DNA of 64,000 bases from Dorea_D hominis (GTDB lineage: Bacteria; Bacillota; Clostridia; Lachnospirales; Lachnospiraceae). Under the pieces are notes generated by a model. It did not search any database, had not been told where the DNA came from, and worked only from the letters and a program-made list of their open reading frames with translations. Where the stretch lies: assembly GCF_014287705.1 (NCBI RefSeq), contig NZ_JACOOY010000004.1, positions 62,001 to 126,000 of the forward strand, read 5' to 3'. Both the position numbers and the translations under genes were made by a program. Below, piece after piece: positions 1 through 9,077 of the stretch (the first letter of the stretch is position 1; every line of letters begins with the position of its first letter).

Positions 1-968
1 GGTGTGCTGTACCAGACTTTCTTATATTTTTTAGTATTCTCTTTTAAAATCGCCTTCATCAGCTGACAAATATGTTCAACCTGGTCTTCCATCTTGTTGT
101 CAACCGTACCGTAGATCTCTCCTGTCATGATCTTCCGATTCATTTCCGGGCTATTGTTAATTCCAAGGATTACCGGCATCTGCAAATGATGTTTTTTATA
201 ATAATCGTAGACGCCCAGTGCCATATCATCATTGTTGCATATAACAGCTTCCGCGTTGTTAATTATTTCTTTATCCAGTTTTGCAAATTTTGTTGTCGCC
301 AGTTCTCTCTTCCAGTCCGCTGACAGATTTGCTCTCTGATTCATAGGCATATCTTCGCTCGACTCAAGAAATCCATTTGTCCGGCGAATGGCATCAAAAT
401 GTGTTTCCTCTCCTTCTACAAGCACATAGTCCAATTTCCCGTTTTTGTTCCGATCAATCTTTCCTTTCTGTTCCTCCCAGATTTTCTTTAACATTTCTCC
501 CTGCATGGCTCCGGCTGCTTTTGCATCTGTTCCTACATACCAGACTTTTTTTACAATTTTCAGATCCTTATCATCTGCTTCACGGTTAAATAATATGACC
601 GGAATGTCTGCATCTTCCGCATCATTGATCATGCTTGCCGCAGAAGACGGCTCTACCAGATTGACAAGAATTACATCATACTTCTGTGCATACATGCGCT
701 GTAGCTGCTTTTCCTGCTTCCGGCTGCTTCCTTTTGCATCGTAAATCTCGTAGGAAACTTTCTTTCCTTCTATTTTCATCTGTTCCATCTTATCCTGCAG
801 ATCCTTTATATAACTCTCCATAAAAGTATCATCCAGATCATACGCTGCAATTCCTACATGCACGTACCGGTCTTCCTTTTGCGGCATTTTCCATAGGATA
901 GTAAGAATGACCAGGAACATGAAAAGTCCCACTAGTATCAGATTGTATTTATCCATTTTTGATTTCAT
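1..968 (-). CDS. Membrane-anchored galactose/glucose-binding-like protein (MglB type), 3' end outside window
   Basis: Partial gene of about 322 codons; the ATG at 968 follows the neighbouring upstream gene by 9 nt and the stop lies beyond the left edge. The start is inside the window. The protein has a short basic head, one membrane segment (about residues 9-26), then a type-1 periplasmic binding fold. Near residue 185 the segment DRNKNGKLDYVLVEGE matches the calcium-loop region of galactose-binding protein MglB. Known family members bind galactose or glucose outside the cell for ABC uptake or sensing. Here the protein has an uncleaved-looking anchor and no lipobox, and it is the last visible gene of the YesN/YesM operon. 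I infer a ligand receptor feeding the sensor kinase rather than a free transport component. No ABC transporter genes are in view. Confidence 0.8.
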   Translation of the reverse strand, partial: MKSKMDKYNLILVGLFMFLVILTILWKMPQKEDRYVHVGIAAYDLDDTFMESYIKDLQDKMEQMKIEGKKVSYEIYDAKGSSRKQEKQLQRMYAQKYDVILVNLVEPSSAASMINDAEDADIPVILFNREADDKDLKIVKKVWYVGTDAKAAGAMQGEMLKKIWEEQKGKIDRNKNGKLDYVLVEGEETHFDAIRRTNGFLESSEDMPMNQRANLSADWKRELATTKFAKLDKEIINNAEAVICNNDDMALGVYDYYKKHHLQMPVILGINNSPEMNRKIMTGEIYGTVDNKMEDQVEHICQLMKAILKENTKKYKKVWYST

Positions 969-977
969 TTTTGCTCC

Positions 978-1589
978 TTATCCGGCAAATAATGCATCAT
1001 ATTTACCGCTTTCCATCGTCTCTCTGTCAAGCTTTACCGGCTTCAGAGTGATCGTTTTCATCTTCATGCTTTCGTATCCGAGTTTATATGTATTTTCCAG
1101 CAGGATCTCCTTTTTCTTCCCGTTTTTTACCTGCTCCAGAACCGATGTCTTTACCGGAAGCCGGTACGCTTTTTCTTTACTCTCTGCAAAGGAAGCGTAA
1201 TACTTAAATTCTTTTTGCATTCTATCTGTCACAGCAAGAACATCCTTATAAACATAGCCATCTGCTTGTTTCTCCAGATAGTTTTCCGGATAGACAAGCA
1301 CGACACCTTTTGAATTATTTTTCTTTTCTTCTTTTATCAGCTTTTTCAGTTCTTCTGCTGACATCTGTTCTTTGTACCAGACATCTAATTTCACCTGATG
1401 ATCGTATGCATAATCGCGGATTCCATCCTGTAATGCCGACAGATCTTCCGGTTCATTTTTCGGAAAAACAACTGTCATCCTGCTTCTTTTTTCTATTTTG
1501 CTGTGCTTCGTCATAAGCCCGGTTGATACCAGTGCGATAAGCAGAAGCAGCAGTATCAGAACTGCATGTTTTTTTCTACTCTGTCTCAT
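978..1589 (-). CDS. Membrane-anchored single-lobe sugar-binding-like protein
   Basis: The 203-residue product starts at the ATG at 1589, which has a strong GGAGG site 5 nt upstream and overlaps the end of the sensor kinase gene by 14 nt, so translation is probably coupled. Residues 8-24 form a membrane segment. The rest resembles only the first lobe of a type-1 periplasmic binding protein (a helix starting ALQDGIRDYAYDH, then a strand GVVLVYPE), followed by a short charged tail. That is about half the usual length of such receptors. It lies between the kinase and the MglB-like gene, so a role in ligand presentation to the kinase is plausible but is inference. It could also be a degenerate duplicate of its neighbour. 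Confidence 0.6.
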   Translation of the reverse strand: MRQSRKKHAVLILLLLLIALVSTGLMTKHSKIEKRSRMTVVFPKNEPEDLSALQDGIRDYAYDHQVKLDVWYKEQMSAEELKKLIKEEKKNNSKGVVLVYPENYLEKQADGYVYKDVLAVTDRMQKEFKYYASFAESKEKAYRLPVKTSVLEQVKNGKKKEILLENTYKLGYESMKMKTITLKPVKLDRETMESGKYDALFAG

Positions 1590-3315
1590 CCGTTTCCTCC
1601 ATCTTCGGAATTGTAATTGTCGCAGTTGTTCCTTCGTCCAGCTCACTCGTGATCGTGATTCCATATTCCTCACCATAGATCAGCTGGATCCGCTCATTTA
1701 CATTCCGCACACCGATTCCGGATCCACGCTTGCTGGATACCACTTTATTGTGCATAATATAATCTATTTTTTCCTGCGTCATTCCAAGACCATTGTCTGC
1801 TACATCTATTCCTATATTTCCGTCCTTGTCATAAATGTGGATCTCAATCTCGCCGTCCTCATACATGCCTTCCATTCCGTGATAGATTGCATTTTCCAGA
1901 AGTGGCTGTATCGATAACTTCGGACAAAGGTATTTCAATAACGCCGGATCTGCTTTTACTTTAAATTCAAATTTATCCTTGAAGCGGATATTTTGGATTG
2001 CGAGATAGCTGGTCGCATGCTCCAATTCCTTTTCCAGAGGGATCATATCTTTTCCCTGGCTTAAGGAAGTCCGGAAAAATTTTGCAAGCAATGAAACCAT
2101 CTCGCCGGCACCTTCATATTCTTCACTGCGGATCATCCAGATAATCGAATCTAATGTATTATATAAGAAATGCGGGTTGATCTGGGACTGCAGAAGCTTC
2201 TTCTCCATCTTCTGCTTCTCTCTTTCATTCTCACGGATTTCTTCCATCTGCTTCTGTAATTTATCGGCCATAATATTGAAATGTGCACTTAAATTTTTCA
2301 GCTCACCGATTCCTTCTTCTTCTGCTTTTACTTCATAATTTCCTTTTCCAAATTCCTGCATCGTCCGAAGCAGACGGTAAACCGGATTCGTAAAACTGCG
2401 AAAAAGCAGAATATCAAGGAAGATCAGAATCACACCAACGAGCAAAAGTGTAAACCATGCCACGGAATAGAGATTCCGGGTTTCCAGATCCAGACTGGAC
2501 ATGGAACTTACAAGCACAACATTCCAGCCGGTATAACCGATCTGCTGCCGCATGAGCATCCATCTTTCTCCGTCTGCCCTGTATATTTTGTAATTTTTAC
2601 TCGCAAGTGCCTCCTTTATCGTCTTCTCCTTATACAGGCCGGAAACAATCTGTTTTTCAAATGGGTGATATAATAATTGGTTATCTGCATCTAAAAGATA
2701 ACAATATGCGGACTTCTGATTTTTATAATGCTGCAAAACAGAATCCATCGAATCCGTATAATAATCCAGCAGAAGAACTCCTGATTTCATACTTCCATGA
2801 TCGATATATTCTACATAGCGGCTGATTTCGTAAATATAGCAGGACTCTCCATTCAGCAGTAATTTCTTCTGTCCATAATTTATCGTCTCTATGTTTTCTT
2901 TCGCCTGACGGAACCATGTCGTTTCGCGAATCTCTTCTTTCTGCATATTTTCCAGATTCTCTGAATGCCATAAATCTCTGCCGTTTGCATCATACAATGC
3001 TGCCGCATAAATCGTGTCTGTTTCCCGGTTGATACGATGCTGCATTTCTTCACTGAACAATCTGCCACCCACATCATATTCCTTGATCTCCTGATAATAT
3101 ATAGAATTTGTCAGATCATTCATGTTGTCAATTTCTTTTTCCAGGCTCTGTGCCAGTGCATTTTTTTGTTTTCCTATTTTCTCAATCGCATCTTTCTGAA
3201 AATATGTAGAAAAATAATAGGAAAATAACAGCATGCAACTAATAATACAAACTGCAATAGATGCCGACATCACAACCGGAAATACAAGTCGGATGCTTAT
3301 TTTTCTATTTTTCAT
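1576..3315 (-). CDS. YesM-family sensor histidine kinase
   Basis: The 579-residue membrane kinase has a first TM segment near residues 9-32, an extracellular sensor domain to about 275, a second TM segment near 283-305, a HAMP linker, and a His_kinase/HATPase pair. The phospho-acceptor is H382 in NPHFLYNTLDSI, the hallmark of the YesM (LytS-like) family. A DNGLGM nucleotide-binding box follows. The ATG at 3315 follows GGAGC and overlaps the response-regulator gene by 11 nt, so the two are translationally coupled. Kinases of this family sense extracellular sugars and phosphorylate AraC-type regulators. The two binding-protein-like genes downstream are candidate ligand-loaded partners. The likely target is the adjacent GPH symporter gene (inference). 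Confidence 0.93.
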   Translation of the reverse strand: MKNRKISIRLVFPVVMSASIAVCIISCMLLFSYYFSTYFQKDAIEKIGKQKNALAQSLEKEIDNMNDLTNSIYYQEIKEYDVGGRLFSEEMQHRINRETDTIYAAALYDANGRDLWHSENLENMQKEEIRETTWFRQAKENIETINYGQKKLLLNGESCYIYEISRYVEYIDHGSMKSGVLLLDYYTDSMDSVLQHYKNQKSAYCYLLDADNQLLYHPFEKQIVSGLYKEKTIKEALASKNYKIYRADGERWMLMRQQIGYTGWNVVLVSSMSSLDLETRNLYSVAWFTLLLVGVILIFLDILLFRSFTNPVYRLLRTMQEFGKGNYEVKAEEEGIGELKNLSAHFNIMADKLQKQMEEIRENEREKQKMEKKLLQSQINPHFLYNTLDSIIWMIRSEEYEGAGEMVSLLAKFFRTSLSQGKDMIPLEKELEHATSYLAIQNIRFKDKFEFKVKADPALLKYLCPKLSIQPLLENAIYHGMEGMYEDGEIEIHIYDKDGNIGIDVADNGLGMTQEKIDYIMHNKVVSSKRGSGIGVRNVNERIQLIYGEEYGITITSELDEGTTATITIPKMEETDETE

Positions 3316-4903
3316 GTTCCGCTCCTTCCAGTTTCCTGTACTTCACCGGTGACATACCGCAGTTTTTCTTAAATACATAGCTGAAATAATTCGGCTCCGG
3401 ATAACCTACCATTGCACCGATCGCATGGCTCTTATAATCCGTCTGCAAAAGCAGTTTCTTCGCTTCTTCCATTCTGCGGCTGATCAAATAATTCAAAAAT
3501 GTGCCGCCCGTCTCCTGCTTGAATATTTTTGAAAAATAGGATGTGCTGACATGCAGTTCGTCGCATACGGATTCTACGCTGAGATCCGGATTCTGGAAAT
3601 TCTCTTCTACAATCTTTCTCGCATTTTCCGCCAGAATTACATTATTATCTATCTGCTTTTTCTGGATCAGCGAACGGATGAGCTGACAGTAATTCATCAG
3701 CCAGTGATCCAGTTCTTCTCCTGTACTTAAGGAAAGGATCTTCACTGCCATCTTCTTGGAACCGGCAAATTCTGTATCGGATGTGATTTGATATTTCTTA
3801 TAAAATCTTGCAAATGAAAAGGATATCTCCAGAATGACAATCTGATATTCATTCAGGTTATAATGCCCCTTATGCAGCCATGCAAGTAATTCTCCCACCT
3901 GATTTTTCAGTTCTTCTTCCGAACAGTGTGTAATGCTTTTTCCAATCATTTCTACCTGTGTGTTCCAGTCATCTTCCACTTCCTGAAGAGGCATAATATC
4001 ATTGTAATAAGTATAACTTTCTTCCGGAAGAACGAGGTTATAATCCAGCGCCCCCACCGCCTGTTCGTATAACACCGGCATATCTTTCAAGCGTTCTGCA
4101 TTTCCACTGATCCCACAGGAAATCCTGCTGCCAAAAATACGCTCGATCAGCACAGCCGTCTCGTCGATCGTCCGGGTGATTTTCCCGATATCGTGTTTTT
4201 TGTTACTGCCAAGGATAAATATTTCTTTATCACTCATACCAAATTCATACACATTTGCAATCTTTTCCAGCGCTTCCTTTAATGTCTCTTTGATCGACAG
4301 TTCACTTAAGATATCCTTTTCCTCGCCTTTTTGCACTTTGACTGCTACTACTGAATAAACAAAATCTGAAAAATCAAGCTTTAAACTTTTGATCTGTTGT
4401 TCCCGCTCTTTTACATCCATTGGCTCGGTAACAAGACGGGTGAAAAACTGCTGCCTTAAAAGTGGGAGACTCTCTGCATAGGCATGTTCCAGCCGGGCGC
4501 GGTTTATTTTCTCATCGTATTCCCTGTCCAGTTCTTCATGCATATCTGTCAGAAGCTTTCGCATCTCATCATAGTTGATCGGCTTCATAATATATTCCGA
4601 CACGCCATAGCTAATTGCAAGGCGGGCATATTCAAAATCATCCCATCCGGAAAATAGAATGATCTTCGTATTCATGTAATTTTCATGTATGTTCTTCGCC
4701 AGTTCCAGACCATCCATAAACGGCATCTTGATATCACTGATCACCAGATCCGGATGATATTCTTCCATGAGTTCCAGCGCTTCTTTTCCGTTCTGTGCCG
4801 TTCCCGCAACTGAAAATCCAAGTCCCTCCCAGTCAATACCTCTTTCCATTCCATGAAGGATCTGCTGTTCATCATCTGCTAAAATAATTTGAAATGTCCT
4901 CAT
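3305..4903 (-). CDS. YesN-family response regulator with AraC DNA-binding domain
   Basis: The 532-residue regulator has a receiver domain with acidic pocket D10/D11 and phospho-acceptor D57 (SDIKMPFMDG), a middle region typical of long YesN proteins, and a C-terminal AraC/XylS double helix-turn-helix (NPDLSVESVCDELHVSTSYF, then the ARAC signature near GGTFLNYLISRRMEEA). The chosen ATG at 4903 has GAGGAG 8 nt upstream; earlier in-frame starts lack such a site. A TATAAT box lies about 50 nt upstream at 4952-4957. It is the first gene of the operon with the YesM kinase. Such regulators activate carbohydrate transport genes, and the divergent-function neighbour here is the GPH symporter at 5026-6414. 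Confidence 0.93.
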   Translation of the reverse strand: MRTFQIILADDEQQILHGMERGIDWEGLGFSVAGTAQNGKEALELMEEYHPDLVISDIKMPFMDGLELAKNIHENYMNTKIILFSGWDDFEYARLAISYGVSEYIMKPINYDEMRKLLTDMHEELDREYDEKINRARLEHAYAESLPLLRQQFFTRLVTEPMDVKEREQQIKSLKLDFSDFVYSVVAVKVQKGEEKDILSELSIKETLKEALEKIANVYEFGMSDKEIFILGSNKKHDIGKITRTIDETAVLIERIFGSRISCGISGNAERLKDMPVLYEQAVGALDYNLVLPEESYTYYNDIMPLQEVEDDWNTQVEMIGKSITHCSEEELKNQVGELLAWLHKGHYNLNEYQIVILEISFSFARFYKKYQITSDTEFAGSKKMAVKILSLSTGEELDHWLMNYCQLIRSLIQKKQIDNNVILAENARKIVEENFQNPDLSVESVCDELHVSTSYFSKIFKQETGGTFLNYLISRRMEEAKKLLLQTDYKSHAIGAMVGYPEPNYFSYVFKKNCGMSPVKYRKLEGAEHEK

Positions 4904-4961
4904 TGTCACACTCCTCATATTCATCTTATATAACCAATGGCTTTTCCTCATATTATAACAC

Positions 4962-5001
4962 AAGACAAGCCGATTTTATCCCTCTAAAATCGACTTGTCT
5001 T
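4962..5001 (-). terminator. Terminator of the GPH symporter gene, overlapping the yesN promoter region
   Basis: A long stem (arms 4962-4978 and 4985-5001, one mismatch, 6-nt loop) lies 24 nt after the symporter stop. The U-tract is weak. The TATAAT box at 4952-4957 that could drive yesN lies immediately downstream, so one segment separates the two transcription units. Confidence 0.65.
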
Positions 5002-5025
5002 ATTTGTTCACTATGATTATTTTAT

Positions 5026-6414
5026 CTATTCTTCAACCACAGAACCAGTGATCTTTGCTACGACTTTTTTCATAAATTCATCACTTAATTTGTATTTACT
5101 CTTAAATACAACATATGCAAGAATAACTCCAATAGTCGGTACAACACACATTAAAATACGGATGGAATTCTGTGTTGCAAATGACTGAACAGCATTCGGA
5201 ACATATCCTGTAAGTTCCAGAACAAATCCAATTGCCAGTGATGTAAATGCAGCCGTCAGCTTAACGATCAATGTCTGCAGGGAGAATACAACTCCTTCAT
5301 TTCTGTTTCCGAGCACATACTCGCCATAATCTACGACGTCAGCAAGGAATACAGTTGCACATCCAAGTTCCAGACCGGTTCCTGTCTTAACAATTACACC
5401 TGCGATTGCAGTCAGTGGAATATTTGTCGGGCATACAAAGCCAACAACTAACAGAAGAATTAATCCGATCGGCGGAAGTACACATGCCATTAAGAATGCT
5501 TTCTTTCTGGATAAAATTTTTGTAACTTTCGGGAAGATCAGAAGACCTACTACCTCAGCAACAGATGCACTGATCATAAATGCAGATAACATTCCTGCAT
5601 CGTTACATACATAACTGAAATAGTATGTTGCAACTCCCATGATAGCCTGAATTGCTACGTTATATAAGAGGATCAGGAGAACTGCCCATCTTAACTGGTC
5701 ATTTTTCTTAATGACTGTGAAAATATCTTTGAATTTCATCTTATCTTTCTTATCGACATCATGCTGGATCTTTGGAAGATTCAGTACACATACTGCCATT
5801 GTAAAGATAAATGTTGCTGCAATGATTAATGCAAATCTGTGGTATCCTGTGTAATCTCCACCAAGGCCTTTGATGATCTGTACACCAAATCCTGCGATGA
5901 TCAGTGACTGACCGATACTTGCGAAAATACGTGGTAATACGGATACTTTCTCACGTTCCTGCGGATCAGAAGTCAGGTTCGGAATAACTGACCAGTATGG
6001 AATATCCATGATTGTATAAGTCATTCCCCACAGAACGTAAATAACGGATGCGAATACGCAAAGGCTTACACCTGATAAATGGAAGTCTGTAAATACGATT
6101 ACAAATACGAATGCATTGATCAGAGTTCCGATTACAAGCCACGGTACGAATTTACCGAAACGGCTTCTTGTGTTATCAACGATCATTCCCATGAATAAGT
6201 CGTTAAACGCATCCCAGATCTTTGCTACAAAAAACATAGTTCCGATGAATGCCGGTGCTACTTTAATAATATCTGTAAAATAGATCATGGAAAATGTTGC
6301 GATCATTCCATAAATCAAATCCTTACCCAATGCCCCAAACGCAAAGGAGTATTTTACTCTTCCAGGAATCTTACCCTGGTAAACTACACTACTTTTACTG
6401 TTGTTGTTCTCCAT
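5026..6414 (-). CDS. GPH-family sugar:cation symporter (MelB-like MFS)
   Basis: The 462-residue transporter has about 12 membrane segments. Its N-terminal signature (KYSFAFGALGKDLIYGM, then IWDAFNDLFMGMIVDNTRSRFGKF) is characteristic of glycoside-pentoside-hexuronide:cation symporters. It brings a glycoside or sugar across the membrane with H+ or Na+; the substrate cannot be read from sequence. The start has GAAGGAGAT 6 nt upstream. It is monocistronic: a hairpin separates it from the isomerase gene upstream, and a terminator follows it. The adjacent YesN/YesM pair is the likely regulator. Length and motif order are normal. Confidence 0.9.
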   Translation of the reverse strand: MENNNSKSSVVYQGKIPGRVKYSFAFGALGKDLIYGMIATFSMIYFTDIIKVAPAFIGTMFFVAKIWDAFNDLFMGMIVDNTRSRFGKFVPWLVIGTLINAFVFVIVFTDFHLSGVSLCVFASVIYVLWGMTYTIMDIPYWSVIPNLTSDPQEREKVSVLPRIFASIGQSLIIAGFGVQIIKGLGGDYTGYHRFALIIAATFIFTMAVCVLNLPKIQHDVDKKDKMKFKDIFTVIKKNDQLRWAVLLILLYNVAIQAIMGVATYYFSYVCNDAGMLSAFMISASVAEVVGLLIFPKVTKILSRKKAFLMACVLPPIGLILLLVVGFVCPTNIPLTAIAGVIVKTGTGLELGCATVFLADVVDYGEYVLGNRNEGVVFSLQTLIVKLTAAFTSLAIGFVLELTGYVPNAVQSFATQNSIRILMCVVPTIGVILAYVVFKSKYKLSDEFMKKVVAKITGSVVEE

Positions 6415-6592
6415 TCCCTTTATCTCCTTCTTGTGCTTTTCTTTACATGCACTTATCTTTAATGTGACTAAAGTTTAACATTCGAAAGGAAATATGAACA
6501 TTTGATATTCTACTCAAAAAATATGAATTTCTATTTTTCCTCGTTCTTGCCACATGAAACCCGGTATGCTACAATGCCTTCAAGCGAAGCTG

Positions 6593-6611
6593 GGAAAACG
6601 GTCTGTTTTCC
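6593..6611. promoter_or_regulatory. Perfect 7-bp inverted repeat upstream of the symporter
   Basis: GGAAAAC, 5 nt, GTTTTCC lies about 180 nt upstream of the symporter start, in the 308-nt gap between the isomerase and symporter genes. Position and symmetry suit an operator or activator site. No convincing sigma-A promoter was found next to it. Confidence 0.4.
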
Positions 6612-6655
6612 GCAAACTTATATCTACGGCACAAAGTCTTTATTGAATTATGGCA

Positions 6656-6714
6656 ATCGAAAGGGGATGTAAAAAAACTCGATTGAGTTTTTTCGCATCT
6701 CCCTTTAAATCGAT
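6656..6714 (-). terminator. Long hairpin after the isomerase gene
   Basis: An imperfect stem of more than 20 bp begins 9 nt after the isomerase stop. The inner part is a run of As, CTC, GATT, GAG, then a run of Ts, flanked by GGGGATG and CATCTCCC arms and an outer ATCGA/TCGAT pair. The inner A/T symmetry means it could end transcription in either direction. Confidence 0.55.
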
Positions 6715-6722
6715 AAATATTT

Positions 6723-7496
6723 TTACATACATGAGAGTTTTTCCCAAGATTGCAAAATCCACTCCTTCTTCGCACATTCGATTGTATATGTCAGCTCTTT
6801 CTTGCAACCGGTTTCTCTGCGCCTTTTTTCTTCCTGCATAAATATCTCCTGAATTTTCTTCCACTTCAGATTACCGTCTCCGAGTGCAAGATGCGCATCT
6901 CTATCACCATGATTATCATGTACATGAATGTGCGTAAGATAAGGATTTAATCCCTGCGCCCATTCTTCTACCGGCTGAGCTGAATAGCAGTTAGCATGTC
7001 CGATATCCAGACACAAGCCAAAATTATCTGCCTCTACCTGATCTGCAACCACTTTTAACGACTCCCATTTTGGATCTAATACATTTTCCAATGCAACTTC
7101 TATGTCTGAACGTCCTTCCAGAAACTGGTTCATAAATTCTGCAACACGCTCTGCCCATCCTTCCAGAAAATAAACCTGTGGATAATAACAACTATGATAT
7201 ATAATCTTTTCTACGCCCAGTTCTCTTGCTGCTTCATAGGACTGATCGAAGCGAAGTCTTGTCACCTGACGAATCTGACTGTCATACGCCGCCGGATTCA
7301 GATCCAGAAACGGACCATGCAGCGTAAGATGTGCGGCTTCCATTACGTGAAGCCTCTCTTTATATTCCGGCAAATGTTCTTCCCAGTGATCCAGAACATC
7401 TGCAATGGAAAAATCGATACTCTCCACGCCCATTCCTGTCTGTTCTATTATTTCTTGCATCTCATTATCTGCGATCAGGTGACTTGCGTATACCAT
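6723..7496 (-). CDS. Sugar phosphate isomerase/epimerase, xylose-isomerase-like TIM barrel
   Basis: The 257-residue TIM-barrel protein shows the metal-binding pattern of the AP_endonuc_2/xylose-isomerase-like family: HGPFLDLNP, IIYHSCYY, ALENV, LCLDIGHANC, HIHVHDNHGDRDAH and a late ECAK. Members isomerise or epimerise sugars or inositol derivatives in the cytoplasm. The ATG at 7496 has AAAGGA 6 nt upstream. It lies upstream of a GPH symporter on the same strand but is separated from it by a hairpin, so it may handle the imported sugar without strict co-transcription (inference). The exact substrate is unknown. Confidence 0.85.
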   Translation of the reverse strand: MVYASHLIADNEMQEIIEQTGMGVESIDFSIADVLDHWEEHLPEYKERLHVMEAAHLTLHGPFLDLNPAAYDSQIRQVTRLRFDQSYEAARELGVEKIIYHSCYYPQVYFLEGWAERVAEFMNQFLEGRSDIEVALENVLDPKWESLKVVADQVEADNFGLCLDIGHANCYSAQPVEEWAQGLNPYLTHIHVHDNHGDRDAHLALGDGNLKWKKIQEIFMQEEKRRRETGCKKELTYTIECAKKEWILQSWEKLSCM

Positions 7497-7570
7497 AGTT
7501 AATCCTTTCTTCTGTTATAATTTTTTGAAAAGTCCCGGCTATTATGATCCCGGCTGATTATTTCGCAGTG

Positions 7571-8740
7571 TTATTTTACTCTCACAGTTTTCACTTCACT
7601 CCATCTGGAATGATATTTTTTCCCTTTGACTGTTTTATAAGTACAGGCTTTCACATAATATTTTCTGCCTTTTTTTAATCCGGTAATTTTCTTTTTTGTT
7701 GTCTTATTACTCGGTATCACCAGTTTCTTCTCCGTGCCTTTTGCGAAATTCTTATTTGTGCTATATGCAATCTCATACCCTGTTGTCTGTATACTTTGTT
7801 TCTGCACTTTCACTGTAAATGCTTTCTTTCCGGCAGATATTTTCACAATCTTTGTACCTTGCGGCTTAATGATAAAGGACAGTTTCTTCGTGAATCTGTA
7901 CTTATTATATCCATTCACTTTTACCGTATAAGTACCAACATACTGTCTTCCTGCAGAATATTTTAATTTATAGTCGCTGTCTTTCTCAAGTACTTTTCTC
8001 TTTCTGTCTTTTACGATAACTTCCGGTGTAATCTTTTTACCGGTATACACATAATTTTTCTTTTGTAAATATATGGATTTTATAAACGGAATTTTCTGAT
8101 CTCCTGCACTGTCTACGTAATCTCCACAACCACTGCAATAAATTTCATAACTACATTTTCCATCCTTTTTCAGTGTAGCCATTACAATATCATCCGCAAC
8201 ATAAACTCTTCCCATATACATATGATCGCAAATGACATCCTGTATTACGTCCGGATCAAAAGCTTCTTCATCCACACCCGTAGAAGACATGATGGTTACA
8301 AAATCCAGTTTTGGGCAGTTTTTAAATGCATATTTTTCAATTATTCTTACAGATGATGGAATCCATACCCGACTTAAATTTGGCAAATTTTCAAAAGCTC
8401 TTGCTCCAATCTTTGTTATATTATCCTTTCCTTTCACTGATTTGATTTCCACTTTCTCAATCTGATCCGCAATTCCATTCCACGGTCTGTCTTCCGGATT
8501 TTTATAATCTGGAATCTCTCCTTTCCCGGAAATCACAAGCGCAGTCTCCACCTGTTCCTTTTCATCGACTACATCCTTTTGTTCTTCCAAATACCATTTT
8601 AATGTTCCAACTTCTCCACTTATTTTGTCTGATGCATATGCAACCATCCCCAATTTTCCTGACATGAATATCAATACAAGGAACAATGTTGCAGAAAGTA
8701 TAACTGTAGTTACATGTTGTTTCCAATGTTTCTTTTTCAT
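7571..8740 (-). CDS. Secreted BspA-like LRR protein with Ig-like and FN3-type domains
   Basis: The 389-residue exoprotein has a signal peptide (about residues 1-36, ending VAYA). An LRR_5 stretch at about 100-160 contains ITKIGARAFENLPNL and IIEKYAFKNCPKL. A small segment with CSGCGDYVDSAG looks metal- or disulfide-stabilised. A beta-sandwich follows at about 220-290 (KITPEVIVKDRKRKVLEKD), then a C-terminal FN3-like domain (ITGLKKGRKYYVKACTYKTV). The strong RBS AAAGGAGA lies 6 nt before the ATG. Such proteins are surface or secreted adhesins or binders in gut Lachnospiraceae. The C-terminus is lysine-rich, like other exoproteins in this window, and a broken copy of its FN3 end lies just upstream. 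Confidence 0.82.
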   Translation of the reverse strand: MKKKHWKQHVTTVILSATLFLVLIFMSGKLGMVAYASDKISGEVGTLKWYLEEQKDVVDEKEQVETALVISGKGEIPDYKNPEDRPWNGIADQIEKVEIKSVKGKDNITKIGARAFENLPNLSRVWIPSSVRIIEKYAFKNCPKLDFVTIMSSTGVDEEAFDPDVIQDVICDHMYMGRVYVADDIVMATLKKDGKCSYEIYCSGCGDYVDSAGDQKIPFIKSIYLQKKNYVYTGKKITPEVIVKDRKRKVLEKDSDYKLKYSAGRQYVGTYTVKVNGYNKYRFTKKLSFIIKPQGTKIVKISAGKKAFTVKVQKQSIQTTGYEIAYSTNKNFAKGTEKKLVIPSNKTTKKKITGLKKGRKYYVKACTYKTVKGKKYHSRWSEVKTVRVK

Positions 8741-8815
8741 ACGCGTCTCCTTTCTGTTGATTGCTTCTACTCCCCTAGTATATTATCTACAATAAGTATA
8801 AAGGATATCTCTCAT

Positions 8816-8975
8816 TCATACAACTATCCAAAGGTCATAAAAACCTCCAGAGTAATATTTCTTACCTTTAACAGTCTTGTAAGTGCGGACTTTTACATAA
8901 TAAGTCTTGCCTTTTTTCAGCCCTGTGATTAGGTATGCAGCGGATGGAATTTTTTTATATAACTTAACGCGATCA
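8816..8975 (-). pseudogene. FN3-domain C-terminal remnant, paralogue of the neighbouring exoprotein
   Basis: The minus-strand frame reads KIPSAAYLITGLKKGKTYYV and then KVRTYKTVKGKKYYS before a stop at 8816. It aligns with the C-terminal FN3 domain of the adjacent 389-residue exoprotein. There is no start codon, signal peptide or upstream domain. It is the tail of a lost paralogue, now overlapping the aminopeptidase promoter region. Confidence 0.75.
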
Positions 8976-8982
8976 CAAAAAT

Positions 8983-9027
8983 TTGACAATATTCTTCCTG
9001 TTCATTTATTAACGATTGTGCTACAAT
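8983..9027 (+). promoter_or_regulatory. Promoter region of the Xaa-Pro aminopeptidase
   Basis: TTGACA at 8983-8988 has TTATTA 17 nt later. Alternatively, an extended -10 element TGCTACAAT lies at 9019-9027. Both point to the aminopeptidase start at 9078; the extended -10 looks the better candidate. Confidence 0.55.
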
Positions 9028-9077
9028 CTTTGTTTGGAAGGTATTTCTATATAAGAAAAATGAAGGAGGTTTTTATT

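Noticed and set aside
8907..9077. N-terminal extension of the aminopeptidase
   Set aside because: It overlaps the promoter and an FN3 remnant, and the RBS GAAGGAGG sits just before the internal ATG at 9078.
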